From contig CAJOFI010000025.1 of the NCBI GenBank assembly GCA_905233595.1, forward strand, positions 2,892 to 10,507: a stretch of DNA of 7,616 nucleotides. The letters are read 5' to 3'. The DNA is from an uncultured Oscillospiraceae bacterium. Lineage in GTDB: Bacteria; Bacillota; Clostridia; Oscillospirales; Oscillospiraceae. The notes under the pieces were generated by a model. That model was given only the letters and a program-made list of their open reading frames with translations. It was not told the origin of the DNA and made no database searches. This document shows positions 6,457-7,616 of the stretch, piece after piece; position 1 is the stretch's first letter, and every line of letters begins with the position of its first letter. Position numbers and translations under genes: made by a program.

Positions 6457-6491
6457 GGGGCTGTGAAAAAACGGAGTTTTTTCACAGCCCC
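6457..6491. terminator. Strong hairpin, probable operon terminator
   Basis: A perfect 16-bp stem, GGGGCTGTGAAAAAAC (6457-6472) with GTTTTTTCACAGCCCC (6476-6491), closes a GGA loop. On the plus strand ATCTGTTATTCT follows; on the minus strand AGTTTTAAG follows. As at 1092-1120, the hairpin directly abuts the right arm of the repeat element. It is the best candidate for ending the 2063-6379 operon. Confidence 0.7.
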
Positions 6492-6615
6492 ATCTGTTAT
6501 TCTAAGCCGAGCAGCAGCCCGACGAGCCGAACGAGCAGCGCCGCGCACCAGGCGATGCCGCACTGCAATCCCTATCACGGCGAAATCTCGCGCGCGGTTT
6601 TTTTCACAGCGCCCC
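6492..6615. other. Intergenic stretch with possible gene remnant
   Basis: No complete gene is supported here. On the minus strand two tiny frames end next to the 6457-6491 hairpin. One, from TTG 6568 to TAA 6497, reads as 23 mostly hydrophobic residues. The other has no start codon and ends CSFGSSGCCSA at TAG 6504-6502. The position of these stops beside a terminator, as with cysE, suggests the tail of a decayed minus-strand gene. No ribosome binding site is convincing. Confidence 0.25.
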
Positions 6616-6635
6616 TTTCGCTTTGGGCGCGGGGC

Positions 6636-6644
6636 TGGTATAAT
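6636..6644 (+). promoter_or_regulatory. Extended -10 promoter of the membrane glycosyltransferase gene
   Basis: A consensus TATAAT (6639-6644) is preceded by TG at 6636-6637 (TGGTATAAT). At 17 bases upstream the -35 position reads TTTCGC (6616-6621), a poor match, so recognition would lean on the extended -10. A GCGCCC/GGGCGC dyad (6609-6614 with 6625-6630) overlaps the -35 side and could be an operator or chance. The predicted start is near 6651. Confidence 0.7.
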
Positions 6645-6671
6645 GGAGCCATCACACAGGAGAGATGCACG

Positions 6672-7616
6672 ATGGAGAAACGCATTCACAGACAAGTGCT
6701 CCTTTTTCTTTACTGCCTGCTGACGGCGGTGGTGACGATCACGCTTTGCTCCCGCAGCTCGCCCATTTATCCCCTCAACGACTGGGACGACACCAACTGC
6801 TTTTTCACCGTGGGCAAGGCCATGATGAACGGGCGGGTGCTGTACCGGGACATATATGAGCAGAAGGGCGCGCTGCTCTACTTCCTCTACGGTCTTGGCT
6901 GGCTCGTGTCGCGGCGCGACTTTCTCGGCGCCTGGGGGCTGGAAATACTCTGCTTTGCCGCCTTCCTGCGCACGGCGGCCTCCACGGCGGAAAAACGCGG
7001 CTGTCTGCGCGGCTTCTGCCTGTTGATGCCGGGCCTTGCGGCGATCCTCTGCAGCAGCTATTCCTTCTTCCTCGGCGGCAGCGCGGAGGAGATCGCCCTG
7101 CCCTTCCTCTATCCGGCGCTGCACGTCTTCCTCACGACGGAGGACGAGCGCGGTCTGCCCCCGTCGCGGACGATCGTGCTGCTGGGGGCGCTCGCGGGCT
7201 GCGTGCTCTGGATCAAGTACACGCTGCTGGGGCTGTACGTGGGTTACGTGCTCTATATCGCGCTGCGGCTGCTCGTGCGGCGGGAATTCAGGGCGCTCGG
7301 CCGTGCGTCGGGCTGCTTCGTGCTGGGCGCGGCGCTCGCTACGCTGCCCTGGCTTTTGTACTTCGGCGCGAACGGCGCGGTCGCAGACTGGTTAGAAGCC
7401 TACTTTTTCAACAACATGAGCCGCTATTCCGCCCTCACGCCGGAGTTGGGGCGACTCGCCTTCCTGCGGGAGCATATCGGCCACGCCCTTGCCTGGAACG
7501 GGCGCACGAGCCTGCTGATCGCCTTCGGGGCGCTCTCGGTGCTGCTCGGGCGGCGCGGATGGGGCGGCAAGGCGGGCTATCTGCTGATGCTGCTCTCGGC
7601 GCTGCTGCTCCCCTTC
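6672..7616 (+). CDS. Multi-pass membrane protein, GT39/ArnT-like glycosyltransferase (3' end outside window)
   Basis: The first 315 codons are present and the frame is open at the window end. The start at ATG 6672 has AGGAGA (6658-6663) eight bases upstream. A first membrane helix (9-26) leads into an outside loop, YPLNDWDDTNCFFTVGKAMM (33-52), with Asp37, Asp39 and Asp40, then GRVLYRDIYEQKGALLYF (54-71). This acidic loop followed by a G.v.YRD...KG.LLY pattern is typical of GT-C enzymes of the ArnT/PMT and RgtA/B/C/D-like (PF13231-type) group, which move a sugar from a polyprenyl-phosphate donor. Further helices are at about 66-80, 88-104, 113-135, 166-201, 213-231, 280-292 and 302-315. The acceptor (wall glycan, teichoic acid or protein) cannot be told. 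It has its own promoter and is separated by a terminator from the upstream operon. Confidence 0.75.
   Translation, partial: MEKRIHRQVLLFLYCLLTAVVTITLCSRSSPIYPLNDWDDTNCFFTVGKAMMNGRVLYRDIYEQKGALLYFLYGLGWLVSRRDFLGAWGLEILCFAAFLRTAASTAEKRGCLRGFCLLMPGLAAILCSSYSFFLGGSAEEIALPFLYPALHVFLTTEDERGLPPSRTIVLLGALAGCVLWIKYTLLGLYVGYVLYIALRLLVRREFRALGRASGCFVLGAALATLPWLLYFGANGAVADWLEAYFFNNMSRYSALTPELGRLAFLREHIGHALAWNGRTSLLIAFGALSVLLGRRGWGGKAGYLLMLLSALLLPF

Noticed and set aside
1..7616. CRISPR array, tRNA, rRNA, transposase, phage genes
   Set aside because: I saw no regularly spaced direct repeats, tRNA cloverleaf or recombinase motif anywhere in the window.

Overview
The window looks like a chromosomal segment of a GC-rich, spore-forming member of the Clostridia, probably Oscillospiraceae-like. 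The reasons are the dipicolinate synthase genes (a Firmicute sporulation trait), the short Gram-positive-type serine acetyltransferase, consensus sigma-A-type promoters, strong GGAGG-like ribosome binding sites, a lipobox signal peptide, and strongly GC-biased third codon positions. The taxon is inferred from these traits and not proven.

Layout. Bases 1-904 (+) hold the end of dpaA (spoVFA) and all of dpaB (spoVFB), the two subunits that make dipicolinic acid for the spore core. Bases 904-1090 are an AT-richer non-coding element bounded by 23-bp imperfect inverted repeats, followed by a strong hairpin (1092-1120) shared by dpaB and the convergent gene cysE (1125-1793, -). Bases 1794-2062 are a divergent control region: a near-perfect promoter for cysE on the minus strand and an extended -10 promoter for the next operon on the plus strand. 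Bases 2063-6379 (+) are a three-gene operon of exported proteins: a membrane-anchored leucine-rich-repeat-like protein, a larger paralogous lipoprotein, and an exported calcineurin-type metallophosphoesterase. Bases 6380-6671 contain two hairpins, a shrunken second copy of the inverted-repeat element and a new promoter. From 6672 to the window end (+) runs the N-terminal 315 residues of a multi-pass membrane protein resembling GT39/ArnT-like (RgtA/B/C/D-like) glycosyltransferases.

How the genes work together. dpaAB is a sporulation unit. cysE supplies O-acetylserine for cysteine synthesis. The three-gene operon appears to be a cell-surface module: two solenoid or LRR proteins that could bind a ligand, and an enzyme that would hydrolyse a phosphoester outside the membrane. 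The downstream membrane glycosyltransferase has its own promoter but would fit an envelope theme. The operon is the least explained part of the window and the best candidate for an undescribed system; its function cannot be read from the sequence alone.
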